Origin: an uncultured Clostridia bacterium
GTDB lineage: Bacteria > Bacillota > Clostridia > TANB77 > CAG-508
Reading direction: 5' to 3'
Assembly (NCBI GenBank): GCA_934148985.1
Contig: CAKPDO010000013.1
Location: 1 to 38,350 of the forward strand
DNA: 38,350 nt
This document shows positions 1 to 7,307 of this stretch, in pieces; within the stretch, counting starts at the first letter, position 1; each line of letters begins with the position of its first letter. The notes below the pieces were generated by a model. That model searched no databases and was not told the DNA's origin. It saw nothing but the letters and a program-made list of their open reading frames with translations. Both the position numbers and the translations under genes were made by a program.

Positions 1-93
1 TGCTTTTTTTACTTCTTCTGCTTTTTTTACTTCTTCTGCTTTTTTTACTTCTTCTGCTTTTTTTACTTCTTCTGCTTTTTTTACTTCTTCTGC
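1..93 (-). repeat. 18-bp in-frame tandem repeat (A-E-E-V-K-K)
   Basis: Five complete 18-bp units plus the first codon of a sixth are visible. They are essentially identical at the DNA level, apart from one edge change, and each encodes one AEEVKK unit. The array continues past the window edge, so the copy number is unknown. Near-perfect DNA identity suggests recent expansion or variable copy number. Confidence 0.9.
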
Positions 94-330
94 TTCTTTT
101 ATCTCTTCAGTTTCTTTTGTTTTTTTCTTTCTTTGTCTTTTTTTACTTTTTTCACTTTCTTCACTTTCTCTTGAGTTATCATAATTTGATGAATAAGTAC
201 AACTAGAAGTTCTGGACTCGCAACCCTTTCTTGATTCTCCATAACTACTACTACTATAACTTCTACTATAACTAGGTGTATAACTTAAATATGAATACGA
301 CCTTGACTCTCCTCCTCTTGATTCTGACAT
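1..330 (-). CDS. Ser/Tyr/Arg-rich protein with KAEEVK tandem repeats (partial, runs off window)
   Basis: An open frame of 110 codons starts at ATG 328-330 and reaches the window edge with no stop. A strong AGGAGG lies six bases before the ATG and overlaps the stop of the upstream DUF3419-like gene, so the two are probably translated together. Residues 1-60 are rich in Ser, Tyr and Arg, with two GESR motifs (GGESRS near residue 6, YGESRKGCESR near residue 30) and two Cys. A highly charged Lys/Glu linker follows (about 60-79), then five perfect A-E-E-V-K-K-type repeats, probably helical. No signal peptide or membrane segment is seen. No family is recognised. As the last visible gene of an operon with two radical SAM enzymes and a SAM-dependent transferase, it could be their substrate, or a spore-coat-like structural protein. 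Both readings are inference. Confidence 0.7.
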   Translation of the reverse strand, partial: MSESRGGESRSYSYLSYTPSYSRSYSSSSYGESRKGCESRTSSCTYSSNYDNSRESEESEKSKKRQRKKKTKETEEIKEAEEVKKAEEVKKAEEVKKAEEVKKAEEVKKA

Positions 331-342
331 AAAAAACCTCCT

Positions 343-1275
343 TTAAATAATAATTACACCATCTGTGCAATTGTTCATTACACTTTTAAACTTCTTTTCC
401 ATATATGTAATACCAAGCCTATTAAATATGTTTTTTCTTAAAATAGGATTATCTATTTCGCTTCTATATTTAGGGTTTTGAGTATCATAAAAATATGCAC
501 AAACTATTTTATTATTTTTGTTTTTGAAATTTCGTGTAATTTCCTTTATATATTCTTCTAAATAATTTGTTTTTCTTTTGTATATGTCTTTAATATAATC
601 ACTAATATTTGACATCAGGATTATATCGCAACTTTCTATAAATGGCAAGCTATATCCATTTATATCTCTGTAATTAGAGTTTATTAGTGTTACTTCTTTT
701 TCAGCCATCATTTTTTTTGCAATATTATAGTCTAATTCACTTCTTAAATACAAATTCGAATTAATTTTCAACTTATTATTATCATATTTATTATTAAACA
801 CATATGAATTTCTTAAAGCATATCCATTATTATTAAAATTTTGATATATTGTATCCCAAATTTTAGAACCACTTTTTGATAAATATTTTTTTATTTTTTC
901 TTCATATATATCATAATCTAAAACTTTTCTGCTCTTTTTTACATCATCTTCTTCATTTATCATAAAAAATTTTAAAAATTCTTCAAACTCTAAATTTTGT
1001 AAAGCAACCAATTTTAGTTCTGTAAATACTAATGCTAAATAATTTATATCAAATCCATAAACTTCTTTAGCACCTTTATAAAAAGCATTTATGATATGAT
1101 CTCCAGAAGCTGCAACTGTTAATATATCTTTATTAAAAAAATTTAAATAATCAAAATATCCTGAAATGTTTTCAGTGGTAAATGAGTATATTGTTGATAA
1201 AACATTGAAGTTATTTATATCTATTTCTTTTAAATCTAATTTTTGCTTTTTTTCATTTATATATTTTATAACCAT
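343..1275 (-). CDS. DUF3419-like SAM-dependent transferase
   Basis: A 310-residue protein. Residues 51-60 (ILTVAASGDH) and 71-80 (EVYGFDINYL) match the SAM-binding pattern of the DUF3419/BtaA-like family: a Gly-rich loop, then an acidic residue after strand 2 as D-x-N. ELKLVALQ and a later SNISDYI-type segment also fit. Characterised relatives move the 3-amino-3-carboxypropyl group of SAM, for example in betaine-lipid synthesis. The substrate here is unknown. The start ATG shares one base with the stop of the upstream radical SAM gene (TAATG) and has AGGAG inside that gene's last codons. The stop lies in the ribosome binding site of the Ser/Tyr-rich gene. Family membership is a pattern match by eye. 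Function is inferred from the family, and a plain methyltransferase is the main alternative. Confidence 0.65.
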   Translation of the reverse strand: MVIKYINEKKQKLDLKEIDINNFNVLSTIYSFTTENISGYFDYLNFFNKDILTVAASGDHIINAFYKGAKEVYGFDINYLALVFTELKLVALQNLEFEEFLKFFMINEEDDVKKSRKVLDYDIYEEKIKKYLSKSGSKIWDTIYQNFNNNGYALRNSYVFNNKYDNNKLKINSNLYLRSELDYNIAKKMMAEKEVTLINSNYRDINGYSLPFIESCDIILMSNISDYIKDIYKRKTNYLEEYIKEITRNFKNKNNKIVCAYFYDTQNPKYRSEIDNPILRKNIFNRLGITYMEKKFKSVMNNCTDGVIII

Positions 1276-2216
1276 TATTTTCTCCTATTTACTGGACATC
1301 CCTTCCCCTGATTTTTTTCTATATATTCTAAATATTTCTGGATAGGTTCTGATTTTATAACTTCAGAAAATGTACTATTTTTTAATGTTAATTTTGATTT
1401 ATACTCTGGATACTTGGATGTAATCCATGAACATGGTGATACCTGTCCTAAATTATTAATATATAAAAATTTATTGGCACCTGGGCAATATTCATTTGTT
1501 TCTGTAGTTTTATTTTCCGAAAAACTATACTTAACTTGTATTCGCTCTTTATACTTTATAGCCATTTTTTCTAATTCTTCTTTTACACTTTCTATTGTCC
1601 TTTTAGAAATAATTGTTTCATTTCCATTTAGTCTTCCTACTGCTTCCATAAATGAAAATATAATTTCATCTGCATTTAATTCTATAGCTAATTTTACTAT
1701 TTCTTCTAATTTATTTTCATTCTCTCTATATATTACAGTTCCAATTCTTGTATAAACACCATTATTAGTCAAAAATTTAATTCCTCTCAATGTTTTTTCA
1801 AATGTATTTTCTCCTCGTACATATTCATGAGATATTTTATCATTTCCGTCTAAACTAACATGTACCATTTGCAAATTTATATCTTTAAGTTCTTTTGCGA
1901 TTTTCTCTGTAATTAAAGAAGCATTTGTCGATATGTCCATTTCAAAACCTAATTCATTTGAATATTTTAGTATTTCTATCATATCTTTTCTAGTAAATGG
2001 CTCTCCTCCTGTAAATTTTATGTATATAAAATTATTTTCTTTTAACTCTTTTATTACTCTTTTTACCTCATCTGTTGTTAATTCATTTTCATATTTTTTA
2101 AATTCACTACTGAATACGCAATAACTACAATGATAATTACATGTATTTGTTATTTCCCATAAAACCCTACCACCGTTTTCTGGTATTCTAAATATGCAAA
2201 ATGGATATCTATTCAT
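1275..2216 (-). CDS. Radical SAM protein with SPASM-like C-terminus
   Basis: A 313-residue radical SAM enzyme. The 4Fe-4S motif C-x3-C-x2-C is at C26, C30 and C33 (CNYHCSYC), followed by the GGEP motif (KFTGGEPFTRKD) and the STNA segment of the barrel. The C-terminal part has CPGANKFLYINNLGQVSPCS and a last Cys in GKGCP, which resembles a shortened SPASM/twitch domain that would hold an auxiliary cluster. Relatives include MoaA/PqqE-type and many peptide-modifying enzymes. The start ATG overlaps the stop of the upstream CoaE-like gene by four bases (ATGA), so coupling is tight. Next to a repeat-rich, Ser/Tyr-rich small protein, a peptide- or protein-modifying role is plausible but not shown. 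Confidence 0.85.
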   Translation of the reverse strand: MNRYPFCIFRIPENGGRVLWEITNTCNYHCSYCVFSSEFKKYENELTTDEVKRVIKELKENNFIYIKFTGGEPFTRKDMIEILKYSNELGFEMDISTNASLITEKIAKELKDINLQMVHVSLDGNDKISHEYVRGENTFEKTLRGIKFLTNNGVYTRIGTVIYRENENKLEEIVKLAIELNADEIIFSFMEAVGRLNGNETIISKRTIESVKEELEKMAIKYKERIQVKYSFSENKTTETNEYCPGANKFLYINNLGQVSPCSWITSKYPEYKSKLTLKNSTFSEVIKSEPIQKYLEYIEKNQGKGCPVNRRK

Positions 2217-2767
2217 ATAATCCCTTCTTTCTTTAAAAGCTCTTCATATTTATTTTCTTTTGGATTATAACTTGTGTCTATCAAAAAGAAATCCTTTTTT
2301 AACTGCTTTATTTTATTTATTTTTTGCTCATTTGTCAATTGCATTTTTAGTCTTTTCATAATTGCTTCTTTTCCTAAATCTCCCTCTTCTAATCTTTTCA
2401 TTTGTATATTTTCTTTACAATAAATCATTATTATATTATCTACTATATCATATAGTCTGTCTTCTAAAAGCAATGCCCATTCTATAAATATATATCCATT
2501 ATAATTATCTATTTGTTCTTTCAGGTATTTCTTGATTTGAGGATTTATAAATTCTTTATATTCTTTCATTGCCTCTTTATCATTATATATCTTTTTATTT
2601 AGCAAATCTCTATCTATATTGGCTTTATTTAATATTTCTCTTCTAATATCATCTACATCTAAAAAGATGGAATTTATTTTTTTTTCTTTACATATCTTTT
2701 TAAAAATACTTACAGCATAACTTTTTCCGCTTCCAATTGAACCTGTTATTCCAATTACTTTTTTCAC
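2213..2767 (-). CDS. CoaE-like P-loop kinase (dephospho-CoA kinase family, divergent)
   Basis: A 184-residue P-loop kinase with Walker A GSIGSGKS at residues 9-16. The INPQIKKYL and IEWALLLEDRLYDIVDNII segments correspond to the helical and PLLfE-type regions of dephospho-CoA kinase, and RLKMQL to the R-x3-Q region. Length is typical for CoaE. The family phosphorylates the 3'-OH of dephospho-CoA in the cytosol. The usual acidic PLL(F)E motif is altered to WALLLED. With its place inside a radical SAM operon, this suggests a specialised paralogue acting on another substrate rather than the housekeeping enzyme. The start is GTG directly after the TAA of the upstream gene (TAAGTG). The housekeeping copy would be expected elsewhere in the genome. 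Confidence 0.7.
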   Translation of the reverse strand: MKKVIGITGSIGSGKSYAVSIFKKICKEKKINSIFLDVDDIRREILNKANIDRDLLNKKIYNDKEAMKEYKEFINPQIKKYLKEQIDNYNGYIFIEWALLLEDRLYDIVDNIIMIYCKENIQMKRLEEGDLGKEAIMKRLKMQLTNEQKINKIKQLKKDFFLIDTSYNPKENKYEELLKKEGII

Positions 2768-4156
2768 TTATTCGCCCCAATCTATTCCATATTTTGAAGG
2801 ACAAAATGATAAAAATTTAATTTTTCCTTCTTTGTTTCTTAGCTTTTCTAAATCTTCCCATTCATTTACATTTTCAACAATTTTATAATCTTTTTCTTTC
2901 AGCATATTTATTAAAACATTAATGTCCTGTAACATTTCAAAATTAGTATATTTTTCATTTTCTAACAATGGTTTGTTGCTATGTATATACTGTATAGGTA
3001 ACTCTTTTTCTTTTGATAATTTATCATATATAGCTGTTCCTAATCTTAAAGCTAAAAAATGTCCTCTTATTTCATCTGGTTCCGTTTCTAGTATAAATTC
3101 TATTGTTTTTTTCATATCTTCTTTTGTTGTTGTGGGCAAATCAAATATAAAACTTGTTCTTACTCTAAAACCAATTTGCTTTACTTCTTTTATAACTTTT
3201 TTGGCATAATTCACTTTAAAGTTTTTATTATTATTTTCTAATACTTTTTGACTTCCTGATTCTATTCCAAAGTGAACCCATCTAAACCCAGCTTTATACA
3301 TTAATTCGAATGTACTTCTATCATAAGTATTTATACTCGCAAGACATCCTAGTTTTATCTTTATTTTTCTTTCTATGATAATATTGCTTATATCTTGCAT
3401 TCTTTTCCTATTTACAGTTGCATTATCATCCAAAAATATTATCTTTTTGGTATTATAATTATGAATTAAATATTCTATTTCTTTCACTACATTTTCTGCG
3501 CTTTTTCCTCTCCATTTTCCCCAGTAATTATACGTAGGACAAAAATCACATTTATTTATACATCCTCTACTAGTTAATATACTTCTTATATCTATGTAAT
3601 CTTTTAAATCTGCTAATTCTCTATTTGGAATTGGTAATTTGTCTAAATTATAATTTTCTTTTTTAGGCTGATTAATTACAATTTTATTATTATTTTTGAA
3701 AACAATTCCATTTATTTTAGATACTTCTTCTATATTACTAATATCTATTTTCAAAATATCTTTTATGGTGTTTTCTGTTTCTCCAATAATTCCAATATCA
3801 AAATTTATACTGTCTATTATTTTAGGATTGTATGTCACTGTTTTTCCTATCATAATTATTTTTATATTATATTTTTTCAATTTTTTACATATTTCAGAAA
3901 TGTTTTCTAACGCTTTTTGCGTATGCAATGGTATATGATAATCATATGAAACAATAACTACTTTTGGCATAAATTTGTTTTCTATATATTTAGTTAACTC
4001 ACTACACTCTAATTTTTTACAATCCATATCCAAAAACTTTACTTTATGTCCTAATTCTTGTAAATACGTTCCTAAAGTTATTACATCTATTGGCTCTATT
4101 AATAATTTTTGCTCCGAAAATGGTATGTTTGGCGGATTAATTAACAATACATTCAT
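2768..4156 (-). CDS. B12-binding-domain radical SAM protein
   Basis: A 462-residue protein. Residues 1-140 look like the Rossmann-type cobalamin-binding domain of class B radical SAM enzymes (MNVLLINPPN at the start, then an LGTYLQELGHKV helix). The usual base-off D-x-H-x-x-G motif is not visible; the nearest match is YDYHIPLH at 71-78, so cobalamin binding is unproven. The radical SAM centre is SRGCINKCDFC with C199, C203 and C206, followed by FLDDN and HFGIESGSQ barrel motifs. It ends with a Cys-containing tail (FCPSKYGIDWGE). It is the first gene of the five-gene set, with an AAAGGAAA-type site before the ATG. Such enzymes often methylate unactivated carbon or make C-S bonds. The substrate cannot be told. 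Confidence 0.85.
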   Translation of the reverse strand: MNVLLINPPNIPFSEQKLLIEPIDVITLGTYLQELGHKVKFLDMDCKKLECSELTKYIENKFMPKVVIVSYDYHIPLHTQKALENISEICKKLKKYNIKIIMIGKTVTYNPKIIDSINFDIGIIGETENTIKDILKIDISNIEEVSKINGIVFKNNNKIVINQPKKENYNLDKLPIPNRELADLKDYIDIRSILTSRGCINKCDFCPTYNYWGKWRGKSAENVVKEIEYLIHNYNTKKIIFLDDNATVNRKRMQDISNIIIERKIKIKLGCLASINTYDRSTFELMYKAGFRWVHFGIESGSQKVLENNNKNFKVNYAKKVIKEVKQIGFRVRTSFIFDLPTTTKEDMKKTIEFILETEPDEIRGHFLALRLGTAIYDKLSKEKELPIQYIHSNKPLLENEKYTNFEMLQDINVLINMLKEKDYKIVENVNEWEDLEKLRNKEGKIKFLSFCPSKYGIDWGE

Positions 4157-4254
4157 AAATATTTCCTTTTCTTCATTTTATTGTTGGCTATTGTATCACA
4201 TTTCTATATAAATTTCTATACTTTATGTATATTACTACTTATTTTATATTAAAG

Positions 4255-4283
4255 TTGCTTTTCTTATGTAAACATGGTATAAT
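4255..4283 (+). promoter_or_regulatory. Promoter of the TPM/LemA operon
   Basis: TTGCTT at 4255-4260, a 17-bp spacer and a perfect TATAAT at 4278-4283 with an extended TG two bases before. It lies about 130 bp before the first TPM gene. The 255-bp gap 4157-4411 holds only this promoter, a leader with two small hairpins (next entry) and the upstream end of the divergent radical SAM operon, for which no clear promoter is seen. Confidence 0.8.
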
Positions 4284-4292
4284 ATTCCTATA

Positions 4293-4357
4293 TAAGCAAT
4301 TGCTTTTTTGTTGCTTATTTCCTATATTCACTAAATAGTGAGAGGAAAATCCTCACT
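4293..4357 (+). other. Two small hairpins in the 5' leader of the TPM operon
   Basis: The first inverted repeat is TAAGCAA (4293-4299) with TTGCTTA (4311-4317). The second is AGTGAG (4337-4342) with CTCACT (4352-4357), followed by TTTT. Both lie between the promoter and the first gene, so they could attenuate transcription or stabilise the mRNA. The stems are short, and no known riboswitch is recognised. Confidence 0.35.
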
Positions 4358-4411
4358 TTTGGTTTTACATAGATAGCAATATACATCAAAAAATATTTAG
4401 GAGGATTTTTT

Positions 4412-5764
4412 ATGAGAAAATCAATCAAAAGTTTTATTGCTGTAGTAACTTTTATTTTAGGATTATTATTTTCGTCATTAACATTTGCCGAAAGTAACAT
4501 TCCAGCCGCAACATCCGATTTCTACGTCAACGATTTTGCAAATGTTTTTTCAGAGGAAGAAAAAGCTCGGCTCATGGATAATGCTGTAAAATTATCTAAT
4601 GATGGTATTCAAGTCGTCGTAACAACTGTCGTATCTCTTGATGGTAATACCATTGAAAACTATGCTTTAGAAATGTATAATTTATATGGCATAGGAAAAG
4701 ACGATATGGGACTTCTAATTCTTCTATCTACAGGCGACAGACAAATTAGAATAGAAGTTGGAAAAGCAATGGAAGCCTATATTCCTGATTCAAAGGCAGG
4801 CAGATTTATAGACAAATATGCCATTCCTTTTTTAAGGGAAAATAAGTTTAACGATGGACTTATAAATCTTCAGGAAGCTTTAATAAGCCAAATCACTACT
4901 GACGTCGAAAAAGATCTCCAAACAAGTCAAGCGGTTACAAGCTTTGAAATGGAATCTAAAAATCTTCAAACTTCTGTTTCTACTAAAAAAGTAGAAAATC
5001 ATTTTAATACGAACTTTTTTCTTCATTTAGGCATTGGTTTTATAATTGGTTTTGTACTAGTTCAACTAGCTGCAATTCTCGGTCGTAAAAATAGTAAAAA
5101 ACAGCGTGAAATCGATTTACTCTCAGCACAACTAAAAATATGTGTTGAAGAAAAAAATGCAAAAATTCAAGAGATTAGCTTTCTTCAATCAAAAATTGAT
5201 AATTTGTGTAAAGAAAAAAATAGATTATTTTCAAATTATCAAAGTATCAGTGATAAATATAACGACTTATTAGGCAGATACGAAAAAGTTCAAATTTTGT
5301 ATCCAACTGCTGATAATGAAGTTACCAAAATGATTGAGGAAGAAATTCGTCAAATGGATATTTCCGTTGCAAAAGAAGTAGATTTAGTTATTCAAAAAAT
5401 AATAAATTTACCGGCAAGTAAAGATATTATTTCTGAGCTTGAAAAAGCCAGAAATATGTATTTGAACTTAAATCAGAGGCAACAGGGATATGTACAGTCA
5501 GATATAAATAAGTTAAAACTACTGTACGATGAATCTCTTCTTTTAAAACAAAATTATGATAAAATGAAAAAAGAAGAGGAAGAAGCAGAACGTCGTAGAA
5601 AACGTAAAAAAGAAGAGGAAGAAGCTGAATTCCGCAGAAGACGTAAAGAAGAAGACAGAAGACGTCGCAGTCATTCTAGTTTTGGAAGTAGTTCACACTC
5701 TGGCGGACATCATGGTGGATTTGGCGGACATTCAGGCGGTGGTGGAGCTTCAAGAGGATTTTAA
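4412..5764 (+). CDS. TPM-domain (YgcG-type) membrane protein with coiled coil and Gly-rich tail
   Basis: A 450-residue protein preceded by TTAGGAGG. Residues 1-26 form a signal peptide (MRKS, hydrophobic core, then TFA). A TPM domain follows (about 33-165): FYVNDFANVFSEEE, GIGKDDMGLLILLS, RQIRIEVGKAMEAYIPD. There is a membrane helix near 202-222 and a long coiled coil (about 228-390). A strongly charged K/E/R stretch precedes a Gly/His/Ser tail ending GGGGASRGF, which is typical of this family. TPM proteins sit in the cell envelope, and some plant members have acid phosphatase activity; the bacterial role is poorly defined, with links to LemA and photosystem or envelope repair. It heads a three-gene operon with a second TPM gene and lemA. 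By eye its codons are richer in G and C than the flanks, which hints at transfer. Confidence 0.85.
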   Translation: MRKSIKSFIAVVTFILGLLFSSLTFAESNIPAATSDFYVNDFANVFSEEEKARLMDNAVKLSNDGIQVVVTTVVSLDGNTIENYALEMYNLYGIGKDDMGLLILLSTGDRQIRIEVGKAMEAYIPDSKAGRFIDKYAIPFLRENKFNDGLINLQEALISQITTDVEKDLQTSQAVTSFEMESKNLQTSVSTKKVENHFNTNFFLHLGIGFIIGFVLVQLAAILGRKNSKKQREIDLLSAQLKICVEEKNAKIQEISFLQSKIDNLCKEKNRLFSNYQSISDKYNDLLGRYEKVQILYPTADNEVTKMIEEEIRQMDISVAKEVDLVIQKIINLPASKDIISELEKARNMYLNLNQRQQGYVQSDINKLKLLYDESLLLKQNYDKMKKEEEEAERRRKRKKEEEEAEFRRRRKEEDRRRRSHSSFGSSSHSGGHHGGFGGHSGGGGASRGF

Positions 5765-5812
5765 AACTTGATTAATTTTCTAACTAGTATTGTATTCGTG
5801 CAATACAAATAC

Positions 5813-5828
5813 TCAGATTGTAATCTGA
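5813..5828. other. Small inverted repeat between the two TPM genes
   Basis: TCAGATT and AATCTGA flank a two-base centre, just before the AAAGGA ribosome binding site of the second TPM gene. It may form a small intercistronic hairpin. A weaker AT-rich inverted repeat lies just upstream (about 5788-5810). Confidence 0.3.
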
Positions 5829-5850
5829 AAAAAAGAAAGGATGAAAAAAT

Positions 5851-6585
5851 ATGAGAAAAAAACGGATAATTTCTTGTATGATGTTACTTGTTGTTTTTTG
5901 CTGTATATTCACTGGATGTACATCAAAAGAAATTCCAATTCCACAAATTGAGAAAAATGTCTACATCTATGATGAAGATAACGTCATTAATGATGATGTA
6001 GAAAAAAATCTCAATAAAATGTTGATTGACCTTGAGAAGAAAACCGGCACAGAGTTCGCGGTTATCTCCGTTAAAAGTTTGCTCAACATAAGTATTGAAA
6101 GTTATGCAAATAACTTGTTCAATACTTTAGGAATAGGAAAAAAAGATCAAGACAATGGCATATTGCTTTTATTCTCACGGTCCGATAATAAAGTTAGACT
6201 TGAAATCGGCAGAGGGTTAGAAAGCTGTCTAAATGACTCTAAATGTGGTCGCATTCTTGATCAATATTTTGTCCCATACCGAGAAGATGATGAATACTCC
6301 AAAGCAACCGAAATGACAGTTAAGGCCATTTTAACTGTCATTGCTAAAGAATATGATATTGATATTCAAGGTATAGAAGGAGATTTTCCTATTGAAAATA
6401 ATTCTGATAATTTACCTTTATGGGGATGGATCATTATATTCATCGTTTTAGTAATAGCTATTGCTGTTATTTTTAGCGATGATGACGGTCCATCCGGAGG
6501 AAGATTTTATGGTTCTTCTTCGCACGGTTCCTCTGGAGGTAGATTTGGTGGAGGTTTTTCTGGAGGTGGTGGAGCTTCACGATAG
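5851..6585 (+). CDS. TPM-domain lipoprotein
   Basis: A 244-residue protein with a lipoprotein signal. MRKKR is followed by a hydrophobic core and a lipobox ending FTGC, which puts the lipidated Cys near residue 23. A TPM domain follows (about 35-165) with VYIYDEDNVI, GIGKKDQDNGILLLFS and VRLEIGRGLESCLNDSKCG, including two Cys not seen in the first TPM protein. A membrane helix (about 190-208) comes next, then a Gly/Ser-rich tail ending SGGGGASR, nearly the same as the end of the neighbouring protein. The two TPM proteins probably arose by duplication. It has both a lipid anchor and a C-terminal helix, so the TPM domain likely faces outward between two membrane contacts. Maturation needs an active signal peptidase II, yet the lspA-like gene in this window lacks the catalytic Asp residues. 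Confidence 0.85.
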   Translation: MRKKRIISCMMLLVVFCCIFTGCTSKEIPIPQIEKNVYIYDEDNVINDDVEKNLNKMLIDLEKKTGTEFAVISVKSLLNISIESYANNLFNTLGIGKKDQDNGILLLFSRSDNKVRLEIGRGLESCLNDSKCGRILDQYFVPYREDDEYSKATEMTVKAILTVIAKEYDIDIQGIEGDFPIENNSDNLPLWGWIIIFIVLVIAIAVIFSDDDGPSGGRFYGSSSHGSSGGRFGGGFSGGGGASR

Positions 6586-6645
6586 CTGTTATATTAAATT
6601 GTAATTTGACACATTAAACAATCAAAAACATTAGGAGGTATTACA

Positions 6646-7245
6646 ATGAAAAGTTTAACAAAAATATTCGCAGGTATCAGCACAGCAGTGTTGCTTTGCA
6701 TCAGTGGTGCTATTTTACTAACTTCATTCTGGTTTTTGAGCACTCAAAACCACTTGATGTCTTTGAAAGAAGACGTTGAGATGCAAAAATCTCAAATAGA
6801 AACAACGCTTCAAAGACGGAGTGACCTCATTCCAAATTTTGTCGCAACCGTAAAAGGTTATGCAGCACATGAGGAAAAAATATATTCAGAAATTTCTGAT
6901 GCAAGATCAAAACTTGTCCGAAGTATCGAAACTGGGGATATTGAAAGTATGATTGAAGCCAATGATACTTTAAATTCCTCCATTAGCAAATTACTTGCAA
7001 TTTCAGAAAATTATCCAAAGCTTCAGTCAAGCGAGCAATTTATTGCATTGCAAGACGAACTTGCTGGAACGGAAAATAGAATTGCAGTGGCAAGACAGTA
7101 TTATAATGAAAAAGTTAAAACATATAATACCGCTGTCCAAAGATTTCCAACCAGTATCGTAGCAAAAACCAAAGGCTATTCTACACTCCAATATTTTGAA
7201 GCCGATGAGAATTCCAAAACGGTTCCGGAAATTAATTTTGATTAA
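6646..7245 (+). CDS. lemA: LemA family protein
   Basis: A 199-residue protein, usual for LemA, preceded by TAGGAGGT. One N-terminal membrane helix (about 8-31) is followed by the LemA helical bundle with the family signature RRSDLIPNFVATVKGYAAHE, AISENYPKL, LQDELAGTENRIAVARQYYN and YNTAVQRFPTSIVA. LemA proteins are membrane-anchored helical proteins of uncertain role that are very often next to TPM-domain genes, as here. The stop is followed within 20 bases by a hairpin shared with the convergent PBP gene. As with the two TPM genes, base composition looks higher in GC than the surroundings. Confidence 0.92.
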   Translation: MKSLTKIFAGISTAVLLCISGAILLTSFWFLSTQNHLMSLKEDVEMQKSQIETTLQRRSDLIPNFVATVKGYAAHEEKIYSEISDARSKLVRSIETGDIESMIEANDTLNSSISKLLAISENYPKLQSSEQFIALQDELAGTENRIAVARQYYNEKVKTYNTAVQRFPTSIVAKTKGYSTLQYFEADENSKTVPEINFD

Positions 7246-7307
7246 AATTTTGTTCTTTTAAAAAAGCCCCCAGATATATTATCTGGGGGCTTCCAAATCA
7301 AAATTAA
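7232..7307. repeat. 12-bp inverted repeat flanking the terminator
   Basis: TTAATTTTGATT (7232-7243, coding for the last lemA residues and stop) is the exact reverse complement of 7296-7307 (coding for Asn-Phe-Asp near the PBP C-terminus). The two convergent genes therefore end with the same N-F-D coding sequence around one shared hairpin. The repeat could extend the hairpin by an outer stem, or it may be coincidence. Confidence 0.45.
7258..7292 (-). terminator. Strong terminator of the PBP gene, overlapping its stop codon
   Basis: A 13-bp perfect stem (7264-7276 with 7280-7292) and a 3-nt loop. On the minus strand it is followed by TTTTTT (7265-7260). The PBP stop codon (7279-7281) lies in the loop and right arm, so the last codons of the gene are part of the stem. 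On the plus strand there is no U tract, but it may also stop lemA transcripts. Confidence 0.85.

Noticed and set aside
1..93. Tandem repeats as a CRISPR array
   Set aside because: Units are 18 bp with no spacers and are in frame with a protein; no cas genes are near.
4157..4411. Riboswitch in the TPM operon leader (for example a cobalamin or SAM type for the divergent genes)
   Set aside because: Only short hairpins are present and no conserved aptamer core is seen on either strand.
6586..6645. TTGACA before lemA as a promoter
   Set aside because: No -10 box lies at the right distance; lemA is more likely read from the TPM promoter.
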